64,000 nucleotides of DNA. It comes from Alphaproteobacteria bacterium AO1-B (GTDB taxonomy: Bacteria; Pseudomonadota; Alphaproteobacteria; Rhizobiales; Stappiaceae). The DNA lies in assembly GCA_001890945.1 (NCBI GenBank), contig MLAX01000002.1:868001-932000 (forward strand). The letters are read 5' to 3'. A program made the translations under genes and the position numbers. Every line of letters begins with the position of its first letter. Positions within the stretch are counted from its first letter, which is position 1. The notes under the pieces were generated by a model. It saw only the letters and a list, made by a program, of their open reading frames with translations, searched no databases and was not told the origin of the DNA. This document shows, piece after piece, positions 36,068-46,000 of the stretch.

Positions 36068-37279
36068 TTAGGCGGCGCGGCTTGAAATCCAATGCCCAGT
36101 CCAAACACGAGCTTCCTGATCCAGCGCCAAAACGTCTTCTACCGTCGCAGCTGGTGCAAGCTTTCCTTTGGCAGAAAACGCCGATAGCGCCTCTTCGACA
36201 GCTGCCGGGATATCCATAAACCCGATCGCGCCCTTCAGAAAGGCCGCAACTGCTGTTTCGTCGGCGGCATTTAGAACCGCTGGTGCTGTACCGCCCGACC
36301 GGAGCGCCTCCAGCGCGATCCGCAATGCCGGGAACCGCTTCATGTCCGGTTCCTCAAACGTGAGCGATCCAAGTTTCGCCAAATCCAAACGCTCGACCGG
36401 TGCTTTCATCCGCCGCGGATAGGCCATGCAATGCGCAATCGGTGTGCGCATATCGGGACTGCCGAGCTGCGCAAGAAGCGATCCGTCGCGGTATTGGACA
36501 AGCCCGTGAACGGCAGATTGCGGATGGACAAGCACATCCAACTGATCAGCACTCACCGGAAAAAGGTGATGAGCCTCAATAACTTCAAGACCCTTGTTCA
36601 TCATCGTTGCGCTGTCGATGGAGATCCGCGCGCCCATATCCCAATTCGGGTGTTTGAGCGCTTGCTGTGGTGTGACCCGCACCATATCTTCAAATGCCAT
36701 CGTCCGGAACGGGCCGCCTGACGCAGTCAGAATGACCTTTTCTATGCTGTCCGGGTGCGATGCCTCGAAGACCTGGAATATTGCGTTGTGCTCACTGTCG
36801 ACCGGCAGGATTTCGGCGCCCTTTGCCGCAATCTTGGCCATGAACAGGTCCCCTGCGCACACCAGGCACTCCTTGTTGGCCAGCGCAATTCGCCGGCCGG
36901 GCTTAATAGCTGCCATGGTTGGCACAAGACCGGCGGCGCCCACGATCGCACCGATGACAAGATCTGTATCCCGGTCGACCGCCTCAAGCACAGCTTGATC
37001 ACCGGACGCGCTCTCGATCCCGCTTCCAGAAAGCCGGTTTTTCAGATCCTCATAATTGCCTGCATCGCACAAAACAGCAGATTTGGCCTTCAAACGGAGC
37101 GCGATTTCCGCCAAGGCGTCAGCGCTTGAATTGGCAACCAATGCAACAACTTCAAAGCGGTCGGGATTGCGGGCGATCAAATCTGCGACGCTCTGGCCGA
37201 TCGATCCGGTCGCACCAAGAACCGTAACGCGAACCGTTTTTGCCGGATAGTCTTGCTCTTGTTCCGCCGTCAACGGCAC
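36068..37279 (-). CDS. dxr: 1-deoxy-D-xylulose 5-phosphate reductoisomerase
   Basis: 403 residues. An NADPH-binding start (VRVTVLGATGSIGQSVADLI), then ALANKECLVCAGDL, the metal and substrate region LPVDSEHNAIFQ and the flexible loop ending in MGARISIDSATMMNKGLEVIEAH. The enzyme commits DXP to the MEP isoprenoid pathway and is the target of fosmidomycin. In this organism the pathway also feeds undecaprenyl phosphate (uppS, same operon) and photosynthetic pigment tails. Confidence 0.96.
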   Translation of the reverse strand: MPLTAEQEQDYPAKTVRVTVLGATGSIGQSVADLIARNPDRFEVVALVANSSADALAEIALRLKAKSAVLCDAGNYEDLKNRLSGSGIESASGDQAVLEAVDRDTDLVIGAIVGAAGLVPTMAAIKPGRRIALANKECLVCAGDLFMAKIAAKGAEILPVDSEHNAIFQVFEASHPDSIEKVILTASGGPFRTMAFEDMVRVTPQQALKHPNWDMGARISIDSATMMNKGLEVIEAHHLFPVSADQLDVLVHPQSAVHGLVQYRDGSLLAQLGSPDMRTPIAHCMAYPRRMKAPVERLDLAKLGSLTFEEPDMKRFPALRIALEALRSGGTAPAVLNAADETAVAAFLKGAIGFMDIPAAVEEALSAFSAKGKLAPAATVEDVLALDQEARVWTGHWISSRAA

Positions 37280-37287
37280 TCTCCCAC

Positions 37288-38130
37288 TCAGAATAGAGCC
37301 AAGCTGTTTAAAGGATCTGCAAACGTGCCACCGGCGACCAGGCCGATCAGCACCGCAAAGATAGCAGCGGCGACCAAGCCATCAATCCGATCCATGATAC
37401 CGCCATGTCCGGGGATCAGCTGGCTGGAATCTTTAACATCAAATCGGCGTTTGATCGCAGATTCCAACAAATCACCGGCTTGTGAGACAATTGACAGGAT
37501 AGCCGCAAGCACGGCCCAGGTCCCAAGTTGACTGGCTCCGCTGATTGCCGCGACGCCGACACCGAAAACGATTGCGACGGTAAGCCCGCCGATTGCACCC
37601 GACCAGGTTTTCTTCGGCGACACCCTTGCCCAGAGTTTGGGGCCGCCAATTGCCCGGCCGGTGAAGTAAGCAAAGATATCTGTCGCCCAAACCACAAAGA
37701 ACAAAAAGAAAGTGAAGACCAGACCGCCAGTGCCTGCCCGCAAGGACAAGAGCGCTGTCAGGGCCAGGCCGCTGTAGACGATACCTTCCGCCCCCCAGCG
37801 CCCTTCCCTGGAAAAACCGGACAAAATCAGCGTCGCAGCTGCGCCAGCAGCCACGACCAACAGTCCCTCAACGTGAAAACCGAAAAGCTTCAGACCACAT
37901 GCCCCTACGAGGGCTACCTGCCCGGCGATCGCGGGAACCGATGTCTGCTTGGTCCCAGTGATCGTAAACCACTCTGACAGGAAAAGAATAGCAGCCGCCA
38001 ACACAAGGACCGCATAGACCCATCCGCCCAGATAAATCAGTCCAAGAACCAGTGGCCCCAAGACCGCTGCAGACAGAACCCGCAGCTGCAGATTGCTTTT
38101 CGTTTTGGCTGGAAGGTCTTGATCAGGCAT
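37288..38130 (-). CDS. cdsA: Phosphatidate cytidylyltransferase
   Basis: 280 residues with about eight membrane helices. The CdsA signature is at the C-terminal end: SPKKTWSGAIGG followed by DLLESAIKRRFDVKDSSQLIPGHGG with its conserved metal-binding acids. It makes CDP-diacylglycerol, the precursor of all the main phospholipids. The stop lies 8 bases before the dxr start and uppS lies 15 bases upstream, so these are co-transcribed. Confidence 0.95.
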   Translation of the reverse strand: MPDQDLPAKTKSNLQLRVLSAAVLGPLVLGLIYLGGWVYAVLVLAAAILFLSEWFTITGTKQTSVPAIAGQVALVGACGLKLFGFHVEGLLVVAAGAAATLILSGFSREGRWGAEGIVYSGLALTALLSLRAGTGGLVFTFFLFFVVWATDIFAYFTGRAIGGPKLWARVSPKKTWSGAIGGLTVAIVFGVGVAAISGASQLGTWAVLAAILSIVSQAGDLLESAIKRRFDVKDSSQLIPGHGGIMDRIDGLVAAAIFAVLIGLVAGGTFADPLNSLALF

Positions 38131-38145
38131 TACCTTTTATCGGCC

Positions 38146-38913
38146 TCAAAGTGCCTGCGCGGTGACACCACCGTACCGCCGATCCCGGTTGCCGAAGCAC
38201 TCCAGCGCCTGATCCAGCGCAGCTTCATCGAAATCGGGCCACATGAGATCCGAGAAATAGAATTCTGTATACGCCGCCTGCCATAATAGGAAATTTGAGA
38301 GGCGGAGTTCGCCACTTGTACGCACGATCAGATCCGGATCAGGTAGACCCGCTGTGTCGAGCTCGGCGGAAATATGGGCTTCCGTGATGGCGCTTGGTTC
38401 GATTTCGCCGCGCGCAACCTTCTCGCACAACTTTTTCACCGCAGCAGTCAGCTCCTGCCGGGCGCCGTAGTTGAAGGCAACAACCAGATCCATGCCCGTG
38501 TTGTTGCGGGTCAGCTCCTCGGCATCGAGCAAAAGCTTGAGAATCCCGGCATCGAGATTATCACGCTCACCGATAATACGGATGCGGATGTTTTCCCGGT
38601 GCAACTCACTCAAGTCACGTTGCACGAACCGGCGCAGCAGCCCCATCAGAAATCTGACTTCAGGCTCCGGCCGACTCCAGTTCTCCGTCGAGAAGCTGTA
38701 GATAGTTACGATCCCGACGCCCCGCAGAGCGGCATGACGGATGATCTTGCGCAGCGCCTCCAGCCCCTGACGGTGGCCTTCGGTACGCGGCAGGCCGCGA
38801 GAAGACGCCCAACGGCCATTTCCGTCCATGATGAACGCAACATGGTTTGGCACATGCGAAGGCGCAGCCGAAACCGGCTCTGCATTTGCCTGTCGTTCCA
38901 GGTTGCTGCTCAT
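38146..38913 (-). CDS. uppS: Undecaprenyl diphosphate synthase (cis-prenyltransferase)
   Basis: 255 residues. VAFIMDGNGRWASSRG carries the catalytic Asp and the diphosphate-binding Arg; GHRQGLEALRKII, FSTENWSRP and the C-terminal DPDLIVRTSGELRLSNFLLWQAAYTE complete the family signature. It makes the C55 lipid carrier for peptidoglycan and polysaccharide. I prefer ATG 38913, with GAGG 6 bases upstream, over an earlier start at 38937 that would run almost to the frr stop. Confidence 0.95.
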   Translation of the reverse strand: MSSNLERQANAEPVSAAPSHVPNHVAFIMDGNGRWASSRGLPRTEGHRQGLEALRKIIRHAALRGVGIVTIYSFSTENWSRPEPEVRFLMGLLRRFVQRDLSELHRENIRIRIIGERDNLDAGILKLLLDAEELTRNNTGMDLVVAFNYGARQELTAAVKKLCEKVARGEIEPSAITEAHISAELDTAGLPDPDLIVRTSGELRLSNFLLWQAAYTEFYFSDLMWPDFDEAALDQALECFGNRDRRYGGVTAQAL

Positions 38914-38946
38914 CCTAGTCCTCGACTGCTGGCCCAAAGCCGCCCT

Positions 38947-39510
38947 TTAAACCTGCGAAATCTCCGCTTCTTTCTTCGCAAGCATCGCATCCACTTCGCC
39001 GATCATCCCATCGGTGAGTTTTTGCACTTCGTCAGATGCAACACGGCTGTCGTCCTGAGAGATCTCGCCGTCCTTTTCTGCCTTCTTGGCGTCATCCATT
39101 CCGTCGCGGCGTACGTGACGGATCGCAACTTTGGCCTGTTCGGCATACTTGTGCGCAACCTTGATCAGCTCCTGACGGCGCTCCTGGTTGAGCTCGGGGA
39201 TCGGCAGACGCAGCAACTGACCATCCACAACCGGGTTCAAGCCGAGGTTTGATTCGCGAATGGCTTTTTCAACAGCGGCAACCATGGACTTGTCCCAGAC
39301 CTGAATCGCAACCATGCGCGGCTCTGGTACGGAAACCGTTCCAACTTGGCTCAGCGGCATGGACTGGCCATAAGCGTCGACAGAAATCGGATCGAGCATG
39401 CTTGCGGAGGCGCGGCCTGTCCGCAGACCTGAGAAATCAGTTTTCAGAGAAGAAAGCGCGCCTTGCATGCGCCGCTTCAAGTCATCCAGGTCGACACCTT
39501 CTACAGACAT
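38947..39510 (-). CDS. frr: Ribosome recycling factor
   Basis: 187 residues, the usual length. Visible signatures include [47 protein letters not shown] and [26 protein letters not shown]. With EF-G it splits ribosomes after termination. It lies between pyrH and uppS in the standard alphaproteobacterial order. Confidence 0.97.
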   Translation of the reverse strand: MSVEGVDLDDLKRRMQGALSSLKTDFSGLRTGRASASMLDPISVDAYGQSMPLSQVGTVSVPEPRMVAIQVWDKSMVAAVEKAIRESNLGLNPVVDGQLLRLPIPELNQERRQELIKVAHKYAEQAKVAIRHVRRDGMDDAKKAEKDGEISQDDSRVASDEVQKLTDGMIGEVDAMLAKKEAEISQV

Positions 39511-39615
39511 TTTGTCCTCACTGTTCTTGTTGCTTAAGCCAAATCAGATCCGGCGCGCCAACATGGCACAACCGCACCGAAACACAAGTGCTGCAGCCTG
39601 TTAGGCGCCGAAAAA

Positions 39616-40338
39616 CTACTCGTCACCCACGACTGTGTAGGTTCCGGTTTCCTGCAACACACTGACCAGCGCGCCTGGCGAATGGATCGAGAAGACAATG
39701 ACCGGGATGGAATTGTCCCGGGCCAAGGCGATCGCGGTGGTGTCCATGACCTTCAGGTTCCGGCTGATGACCTCGTCATAGCCGAGAGTTTCATAGCGCT
39801 CGGCATCCGGGTTGACCTTGGGGTCCTCGGAATAAACGCCGTCCACTTGCGTGCCCTTCAAAAAGGCATCGCACTTCATTTCGGCAGCACGCAAGGCCGC
39901 CCCGCTGTCAGTGGTAAAAAACGGGTTTCCGGTGCCGCCCGCAAAAATGATCACATCACCGTCTTCCATGTAACGATCCGCCACACGCTGAGAGAAGGTC
40001 TCGCAGATGGATGGAACCGCGACGGCGGACAAGACACGCGCGTTGACCTTGAGACGGCGCAAGGCATCGGCAAGTGTCAGGCTGTTCATGATGGTTGCGA
40101 GCATGCCCATGTGGTCACCGGTCACCCGGTTGCCGCCCTTGGCAGCCACAGCCACGCCGCGGAAGATATTGCCGCCGCCAACAACCACGCCGACCTGCGC
40201 GCCAAGCGCCACAGCGTCCGCAATTTCCTTTGCAATCCTTTGCACAATCGCCGGGTCAATTCCGAAAGCCTGCGATCCCATGAGGGCCTCGCCGGAGAGC
40301 TTGAGGAGGATCCGTTTCCAACGCAAAGGAGATGTCAT
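39616..40338 (-). CDS. pyrH: UMP kinase
   Basis: 240 residues, amino-acid kinase fold: RILLKLSGEALMG at the start, VGVVVGGGNIFRG, MGMLATIMNSLTLADAL and FAGGTGNPFFTTDSGAALRA. Phosphorylates UMP to UDP, feeding pyrimidine and UDP-sugar pools. It is separated from tsf by a strong terminator, so expression may come from readthrough or a promoter in the 70-base gap. Confidence 0.97.
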   Translation of the reverse strand: MTSPLRWKRILLKLSGEALMGSQAFGIDPAIVQRIAKEIADAVALGAQVGVVVGGGNIFRGVAVAAKGGNRVTGDHMGMLATIMNSLTLADALRRLKVNARVLSAVAVPSICETFSQRVADRYMEDGDVIIFAGGTGNPFFTTDSGAALRAAEMKCDAFLKGTQVDGVYSEDPKVNPDAERYETLGYDEVISRNLKVMDTTAIALARDNSIPVIVFSIHSPGALVSVLQETGTYTVVGDE

Positions 40339-40367
40339 CTGTGCACCTTGGGTAAAATTAAGCCTTC

Positions 40368-40398
40368 AAAAAAAAGCGCCGGACTAACCGGCGCTTTT
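40368..40398 (-). terminator. Terminator after tsf
   Basis: AAAAGCGCCGG (40372-40382) and CCGGCGCTTTT (40388-40398) form a perfect 11-base stem; on the minus strand a run of eight T closes it. It ends the rpsB-tsf unit. Confidence 0.92.
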
Positions 40399-40407
40399 CT
40401 TGGGACC

Positions 40408-41325
40408 TTACTGCCCGGAGGCTGCCGCCACTTCCGCGGCGAAATCCTGCTCTTCTTTCTCGATCCCTTCGCCGAGTGCGAAGCGGACGAAACCGGAAAG
40501 CTTGACCTCGGTGCCGAGGTCTTTGGCAAGCGCCTCAACGGCCTGCTCTACCGTCTGATCAGGATTGATCACGAATGCCTGTTTCACGAGGGTAACTTCC
40601 TCGTAGAACTTGCGCAGACGGCCTTCCACCATTTTCTCAATGATGTTTTCCGGCTTGCCGGATTCACGAGCCTGTTCGGAGAACACGGACTTTTCGCGCT
40701 CGACCACTTCCGGGTCCAGCTCTTCAGTGTTCAAAGCCAGCGGGCTGGTTGCAGCAACGTGCATGGCGATCTGACGGCCAAGCGCGTTCAGCTTGTCCTT
40801 GTCGCCGGAGGATTCCAGTGCAACCAGAACACCGATCTTGCCGAGGCCATCGGCGACAGCGCCGTGGACATAGGTGGACACAACGCCATCGCCAACGGAC
40901 AGGATTGCGGTCCGGCGGAGGGTCATGTTCTCGCCGATTGTGGCGATCGCATCGGTGATGGAATCAGCAACAGACTTGCCGTCCAGATTAGCTGCAGTCA
41001 CTGCGTCGACAGAACCGTCGGTGCCAACGGCAACGGTTGCGACCTTGCCGACCAGCTCCTGGAACCCTTCGTTGCGGGCAACGAAGTCGGTTTCGGAGTT
41101 CAGCTCGATTACAGCAGCCTTGGTGCCTTCAGCAGCAACACCAACCAGGCCTTCAGCGGCCACGCGGCCAGCCTTCTTGGCAGCCTTTGCCAGGCCTTTG
41201 GTGCGCAGCCAATCAACAGCTGCTTCCATGTCACCGCCGTTTTCAGTCAGGGCGGTCTTGCAGTCCATCATGCCAGCGCCGGATTTCTCACGGAGCTCTT
41301 TTACCATCGCGGCGGTAATGCTCAT
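40408..41325 (-). CDS. tsf: Elongation factor Ts
   Basis: 305 residues. The UBA-like N-terminus ([24 protein letters not shown]) and the [10 protein letters not shown] motif, which pushes nucleotide out of EF-Tu, are clear. Two core subdomains follow and end with [19 protein letters not shown]. It recycles EF-Tu-GDP. It follows rpsB after 154 bases that hold a long perfect inverted repeat. Confidence 0.97.
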   Translation of the reverse strand: MSITAAMVKELREKSGAGMMDCKTALTENGGDMEAAVDWLRTKGLAKAAKKAGRVAAEGLVGVAAEGTKAAVIELNSETDFVARNEGFQELVGKVATVAVGTDGSVDAVTAANLDGKSVADSITDAIATIGENMTLRRTAILSVGDGVVSTYVHGAVADGLGKIGVLVALESSGDKDKLNALGRQIAMHVAATSPLALNTEELDPEVVEREKSVFSEQARESGKPENIIEKMVEGRLRKFYEEVTLVKQAFVINPDQTVEQAVEALAKDLGTEVKLSGFVRFALGEGIEKEEQDFAAEVAAASGQ

Positions 41326-41437
41326 CGATTGCCTCGTAGATGGGGGGTTTCAGATGAGACACGGTTTAGCCGATGGCTTTCCGCGCCTTTATGACGGGCC
41401 CGCAACAATTTGCACCCCGCCTTGCGAATTCAACATG

Positions 41438-41469
41438 TTTCTACCGCGCGAATTCCCGCGCGGTAGAAA
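41438..41469. repeat. 13-base perfect inverted repeat between rpsB and tsf
   Basis: TTTCTACCGCGCG (41438-41450) and CGCGCGGTAGAAA (41457-41469), 6-base spacer. On the minus strand it begins 11 bases after the rpsB stop and has no T tract after it, so it is not a classic terminator; an attenuator or mRNA-stabilising hairpin adjusting the S2/EF-Ts ratio is more likely. Confidence 0.7.
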
Positions 41470-41479
41470 TCAGATCAGT

Positions 41480-42289
41480 TTAAGCTTGGGCAGCCGCTGC
41501 TTCAGCTTCAGCCGGAGCTTCTTCTGCAGCCGCTTCGACCAGCGCTTCTTCGACCGGAGCTTCTTCAGAAGCGCCGACGTCCATGCCAGATGCGCCCTGT
41601 GCACGGGAGATGCCATCAATGGCAGCGCGTGCGATGAGATCGCAGTAGAGAGAAATCGCGCGGCCAGCATCATCGTTGCCAGGAACCGGGTAAGTGATAC
41701 CTTCCGGGCTGGAATTGGAATCCAGGATCGCTGCAACCGGAATACCCAGACGGCGGGCTTCCTGGATGGCGATAGCTTCGCGGTTGGTGTCGATGACGAA
41801 AATCAGGTCCGGGATACCGCCCATGTCCTTGATACCGCCAAGGTTCCGCTCAAGCTTTTCGCGCTCGCGGTCCATGAACAAACGCTCTTTCTTGGTCAGA
41901 GCGTTTGCAGCGTCAGAGTTCAGGGTCTCTTCCAGCTTGCGCAGGCGCTGAATGGACTGGGAAATGGTTTTCCAGTTGGTCAGCATGCCGCCGAGCCAGC
42001 GGGCGTTGACAAAGTACTGCGCAGAATTGCGGGCAGACGTTGCAACAGCTTCTTGAGCCTGGCGCTTGGTGCCGACAAGCAGAACGCGGCCACCACCAGC
42101 GACGGTGTCAGAGACAGCCTTCAGTGCCTGGTGAAGAAGCGGTACGGTCTGGGACAGGTCCATGATGTGAACATCGTTGCGTACACCAAAGATGTACTGA
42201 CCCATGCGCGGGTTCCAACGGTGTTTCTGGTGACCAAAGTGAACGCCAGCTTCCAGCAGCTGACGCATCGTGAAATCAGGCAAAGCCAT
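41480..42289 (-). CDS. rpsB: Small ribosomal subunit protein S2
   Basis: 269 residues. [29 protein letters not shown] is the S2 beginning; the two S2 signature regions ([14 protein letters not shown] and [19 protein letters not shown]) follow. The tail is extended by about 35 residues rich in Ala, Glu and Pro, seen in several alphaproteobacteria. The ATG at 42289 has AGGAG 8 bases upstream; an in-frame start at 42364 adds residues foreign to S2. Transcribed from the promoter at 42417-42445 with a leader of about 120 bases. Confidence 0.97.
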   Translation of the reverse strand: MALPDFTMRQLLEAGVHFGHQKHRWNPRMGQYIFGVRNDVHIMDLSQTVPLLHQALKAVSDTVAGGGRVLLVGTKRQAQEAVATSARNSAQYFVNARWLGGMLTNWKTISQSIQRLRKLEETLNSDAANALTKKERLFMDREREKLERNLGGIKDMGGIPDLIFVIDTNREAIAIQEARRLGIPVAAILDSNSSPEGITYPVPGNDDAGRAISLYCDLIARAAIDGISRAQGASGMDVGASEEAPVEEALVEAAAEEAPAEAEAAAAQA

Positions 42290-42416
42290 GCCTATAACTC
42301 CTGAGTTTTCCGGTTTTACCTCCGCAAGAGGGTGTGGGCCGGAGGAAGATCTCCTATCGGCCACCGGATGGACCCCGATAAGCTCGGTTTCCGCCCCTTG
42401 CGTGTGGAATGGGCGC

Positions 42417-42445
42417 CTTATAGTGGGAGAGAAATTTTATTTCAA
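42417..42445 (-). promoter_or_regulatory. rpsB promoter
   Basis: On the minus strand TTGAAA (42445-42440), 17 bases, TATAAG (42422-42417). The expected start near 42410 leaves a leader of roughly 120 bases, long enough for autogenous control by S2. The rest of 42290-42603 shows no gene. Confidence 0.7.
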
Positions 42446-42603
42446 GAGCCGGGAGACGGTTTTATGCGCAGAAAGTACTTCTAACAGCCGTTATCCTGCG
42501 GCACTATCGGTGCCCTCCACGGCGTAGCCAACCTGCATCTATCTCATTACTGCTTATAAGGCGCCACTTGCGCAGGACTGCCTCTTTTTCCAAGGAGACC
42601 TTT

Positions 42604-43002
42604 TTGGCCACAATCGGCATCAATCACCTCGGCCTCACCGTCCGCGATCTGGACCAGACGACGGCCTTTTTCACAGATTGCCTCGGCTGGGCGCTTTTGG
42701 CCCGCGATGACAGTTACCCGCGCACCACCGTTTCTGACGGCACCTGCCGTTTGACCCTGTGGCAAGCGGACAAAACCAAAGCGATCTCAAACTTTGACCG
42801 CAAAACCAACATCGGCCTGCATCACCTCGCATTGGAAGTTCCGAGCCGGGATGCGCTCGACGAATTGGCGGCAAAAGTCCGCAATTGGCCCGGCGTTCAG
42901 ATGGAATTCACCCCGGAACCCATGGGCGCCGGTCCGCGGATGCACGCAATGTTTTCAGAACCGGGCGGCATCCGCCTGGAAATCATCTGGCCAGCGAGCT
43001 GA
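42604..43002 (+). CDS. VOC (glyoxalase/bleomycin resistance) family protein
   Basis: 132 residues from a TTG start with AAGGAG exactly 6 bases upstream; a longer frame from 42568 has none. Two beta-alpha-beta-beta-beta units: INHLGLTVRDLDQTTAFFTDCLGW with a metal-ligand histidine, and IGLHHLALEVPSRDALDEL, with a possible C-terminal Glu ligand in GIRLEIIWP. The family covers glyoxalases, dioxygenases and antibiotic-binding proteins; the substrate is not readable. It converges with dnaE, leaving 17 bases between the stops. Confidence 0.85.
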   Translation: MATIGINHLGLTVRDLDQTTAFFTDCLGWALLARDDSYPRTTVSDGTCRLTLWQADKTKAISNFDRKTNIGLHHLALEVPSRDALDELAAKVRNWPGVQMEFTPEPMGAGPRMHAMFSEPGGIRLEIIWPAS

Positions 43003-43019
43003 TCAAGCCAGACGAAACG

Positions 43020-46000
43020 TTAAGCCATCTGAACGTCCGTGACCCCGGGAACTGCCTTGAGCGCCCCGGCGATTTCCGGAGACAAGCGGAATCGGCCCGG
43101 GAGTTTCACTTCGACCTCGCGGGCGCCGTTTTCCAGAAGCACAATCACCGTAACATCCCCCTCCCCGCGCGCTGTCAGCTGCTTGGCAAGACTTGCAATC
43201 GGCCGCTCGTCGCGCACAAACACCCGCATGCTCTTTTGAAGGCGCGCGGCAACCTTGTCGATCGGGTCAACCTGTTCGATCCGGAGTGAGGGTTCATCGT
43301 CGCGCATGTCGGCCCCAACGAGCACGACCACCGAACGCCCGGTTTGAAGCACATCGCGGAATTGCTCCAGCTTTTCGCGGAAGAGCAGCGCTTCATACTG
43401 GCCAGTGGCATCCGACAAGCGGGCTATGCCCATACGGGTTCCGGACTTGGTCTTGCGTTCCTGCATAGAAATCACGGTCCCTGCAAGACGCCCGGCAGAC
43501 GCACCTTTTTTCACCGCTTCGGCAAACTGTGCCCACGGCTGAGCGCGCATCTTTTCCAGGACAGAGGCATATTCATCGATCGGGTGCGCGGAGAGATAAA
43601 AGCCGATCGCCGAATGCTCGCGCTGAAGCTTCTCCTCAGACGTCCAGCCATGCACCTCATCGAGCTGCAGGGGTTCTTCGCTGTCAGATCCGCCAAACAG
43701 TTCGTCTTGACCAAGGGTCTTGTTTTCTTCCGTGCGCTGCGCGAGCCCCATGATCCGGTCAAGACCTTCGAAAACACGAGCCCGGTTCGGCTCCAATTCA
43801 TCAAAGGCTCCGGCAGCAACCAGATTTTCAAGCGTGCGCTTGTTCAAAGCCTTCGGCGAAATCCGCCGGGCGAAATCGCCAAGGCTCTTGAACGGCGTCT
43901 CGCCGCGCACCTCGACAATGTGTTCCACCGCCTGTTCCCCAACACCTTTCACGGCTCCCATGGCGTAGAGGATCTTGCCATCCGATACGTCGAAATAGAC
44001 CTGCGAGCGGTTGATAGACGGCGGCACCACCTCAATACCCATCCGCCGGGCTTCCTGACGGAAATCCCCGAGCTTTTCGGTGTTCCCCATATCAAGTGTC
44101 ATGGACGCTGCCATGAATTCGACCGGGTGGTTCGCCTTCAGCCAGGCGGTGTGATAGGAGACCAGTGCGTAGGCGGCTGCGTGCGATTTGTTAAAGCCGT
44201 AGTTCGCGAATTTCGCCACAAGGTCGAAGATCGTTCCGGCCTGGGTCTTGTTGATGCCCCGCTCAACGGCGCCGTCGACAAAGCGGGCGCGCTGGACTTC
44301 CATCTCCGCGGCAATCTTCTTACCCATCGCCCGGCGCAGAAGGTCCGCTTCTCCAAGCGAATAACCTGAGAGCACCTGCGCGATCTGCATCACCTGTTCC
44401 TGGTAAACGATGATGCCATTCGTCTCCATCAGGATTGGCTCGAGCAGCGGATGCAGACAATCCGGCTCCTGCTCGCCGTGCTTCACCGCATTGTAGACCG
44501 GGATGTTCTCCATCGGCCCCGGACGGTACAGCGCCACAAGGGCAATAATGTCTTCAAACCGGTCCGGCTTCATGCCGGCAACAGCACGGCGCATGCCCTG
44601 GCTTTCCAGCTGGAACACGCCGAATGTCTCACCACGGGTCAAAAGATCATAGGACTTCTTGTCGTCAATCGGCAGGCTGGCGACATCCACGTTGATGCCC
44701 CGCCGCTCGATCAGCTTCACCGCCGTGTCGATGACCGTCAGTGTTTTCAGGCCGAGAAAATCGAATTTTACAAGGCCGGCGTCTTCAACCATTTTCATGT
44801 TGAATTGGGCAACCGGCATGTCAGAACGCGGGTCGCGGTAGAGCGGGACGAGTTGCTCAAGCGGCCGGTCGCCAATCACCACACCGGCCGCATGGGTGGA
44901 CGCATGCCGGTAAAGCCCTTCAAGCTTTTGGGCCATGCCGAGAAGCCGCTCGACGATTTCTTCTTCGCGGGCCGCTTCACGCAGGCGCGGCTCGTCCTCA
45001 ATCGCCTGGCCAAGAGTGACCGGATTGGCCGGGTTGGCGGGCACGAGCTTACACAGCCTGTCGACCTGGCCATACGGCATCTGCAACACACGGCCGACGT
45101 CGCGCAGCACCGCACGCGCCTGCAAGGACCCGAAGGTGATGATCTGAGCCACCTGCTGACGGCCATACTTCTCCTGAACGTAGCGAATGACTTCTTCACG
45201 CCGGGACTGACAGAAGTCGATGTCGAAATCCGGCATCGAGACACGTTCCGGGTTCAAGAACCGTTCAAAGAGAAGCGAGAACCGCATCGGATCAAGATCG
45301 GTGATGGTCAAGGACCAGGCTACCAGGGAGCCCGCGCCCGAGCCACGGCCCGGTCCAACCGGGATGTCGTGGTTCTTGGCCCATTTGATGAAGTCGGCAA
45401 CGATCAGGAAGTAACCCGGAAACTTCATCCGTTCGATGATGCCGGTCTCATAATCGAGGCGTTCCCAGTAGTCTTTCTCCTCAAGGCCCGGCGCCAGGCC
45501 ATGGGCATCGAGGCGGGCCTGAAGCCCTTCGCGGGCCTGGCGTTTCAGTTCTTCCGATTCGGCGCGCTCGGCTTCTTCCGGGTCCGCATCTGCCCCGGCA
45601 AAGCGCGGCAGGATCGGTGCCCGCTTCATCGGCCGGAACGAACAGCGCTGCGCGATCTCAATCGTGGAGGCCAGCGCTTCGGGCAAATCTGCAAAAAGGG
45701 CGCACATTTCCGCGCGCGTCTTGAAATAGTGCTCCGGTGTCAAGCGGCGCCGGTCACTTTCGATCAGCACCCGGCCCTCGGAAATGCAAATCAGGGCGTC
45801 GTGTGCCTCATAGTCCTCGCGCGCCGGAAAGAAAGCCTCATTGGTCGCAACGAGCGGCAAGCCCATCTCATAGGCAAGATCCAGGAATGCCTCTTCGGTC
45901 TTGCGCTCGCTCTCCATGCCGTGGCGCTGAAGCTCGACATAACACCGTCCGGCAAATCCATCGGCGAGTGTTTTCAGCCGGCTCTTCGCCAAATCTTTCC

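Noticed and set aside
39682..41394. 570-residue open frame opposite pyrH and tsf
   Set aside because: Runs across two well-supported genes and a strong terminator; shadow.
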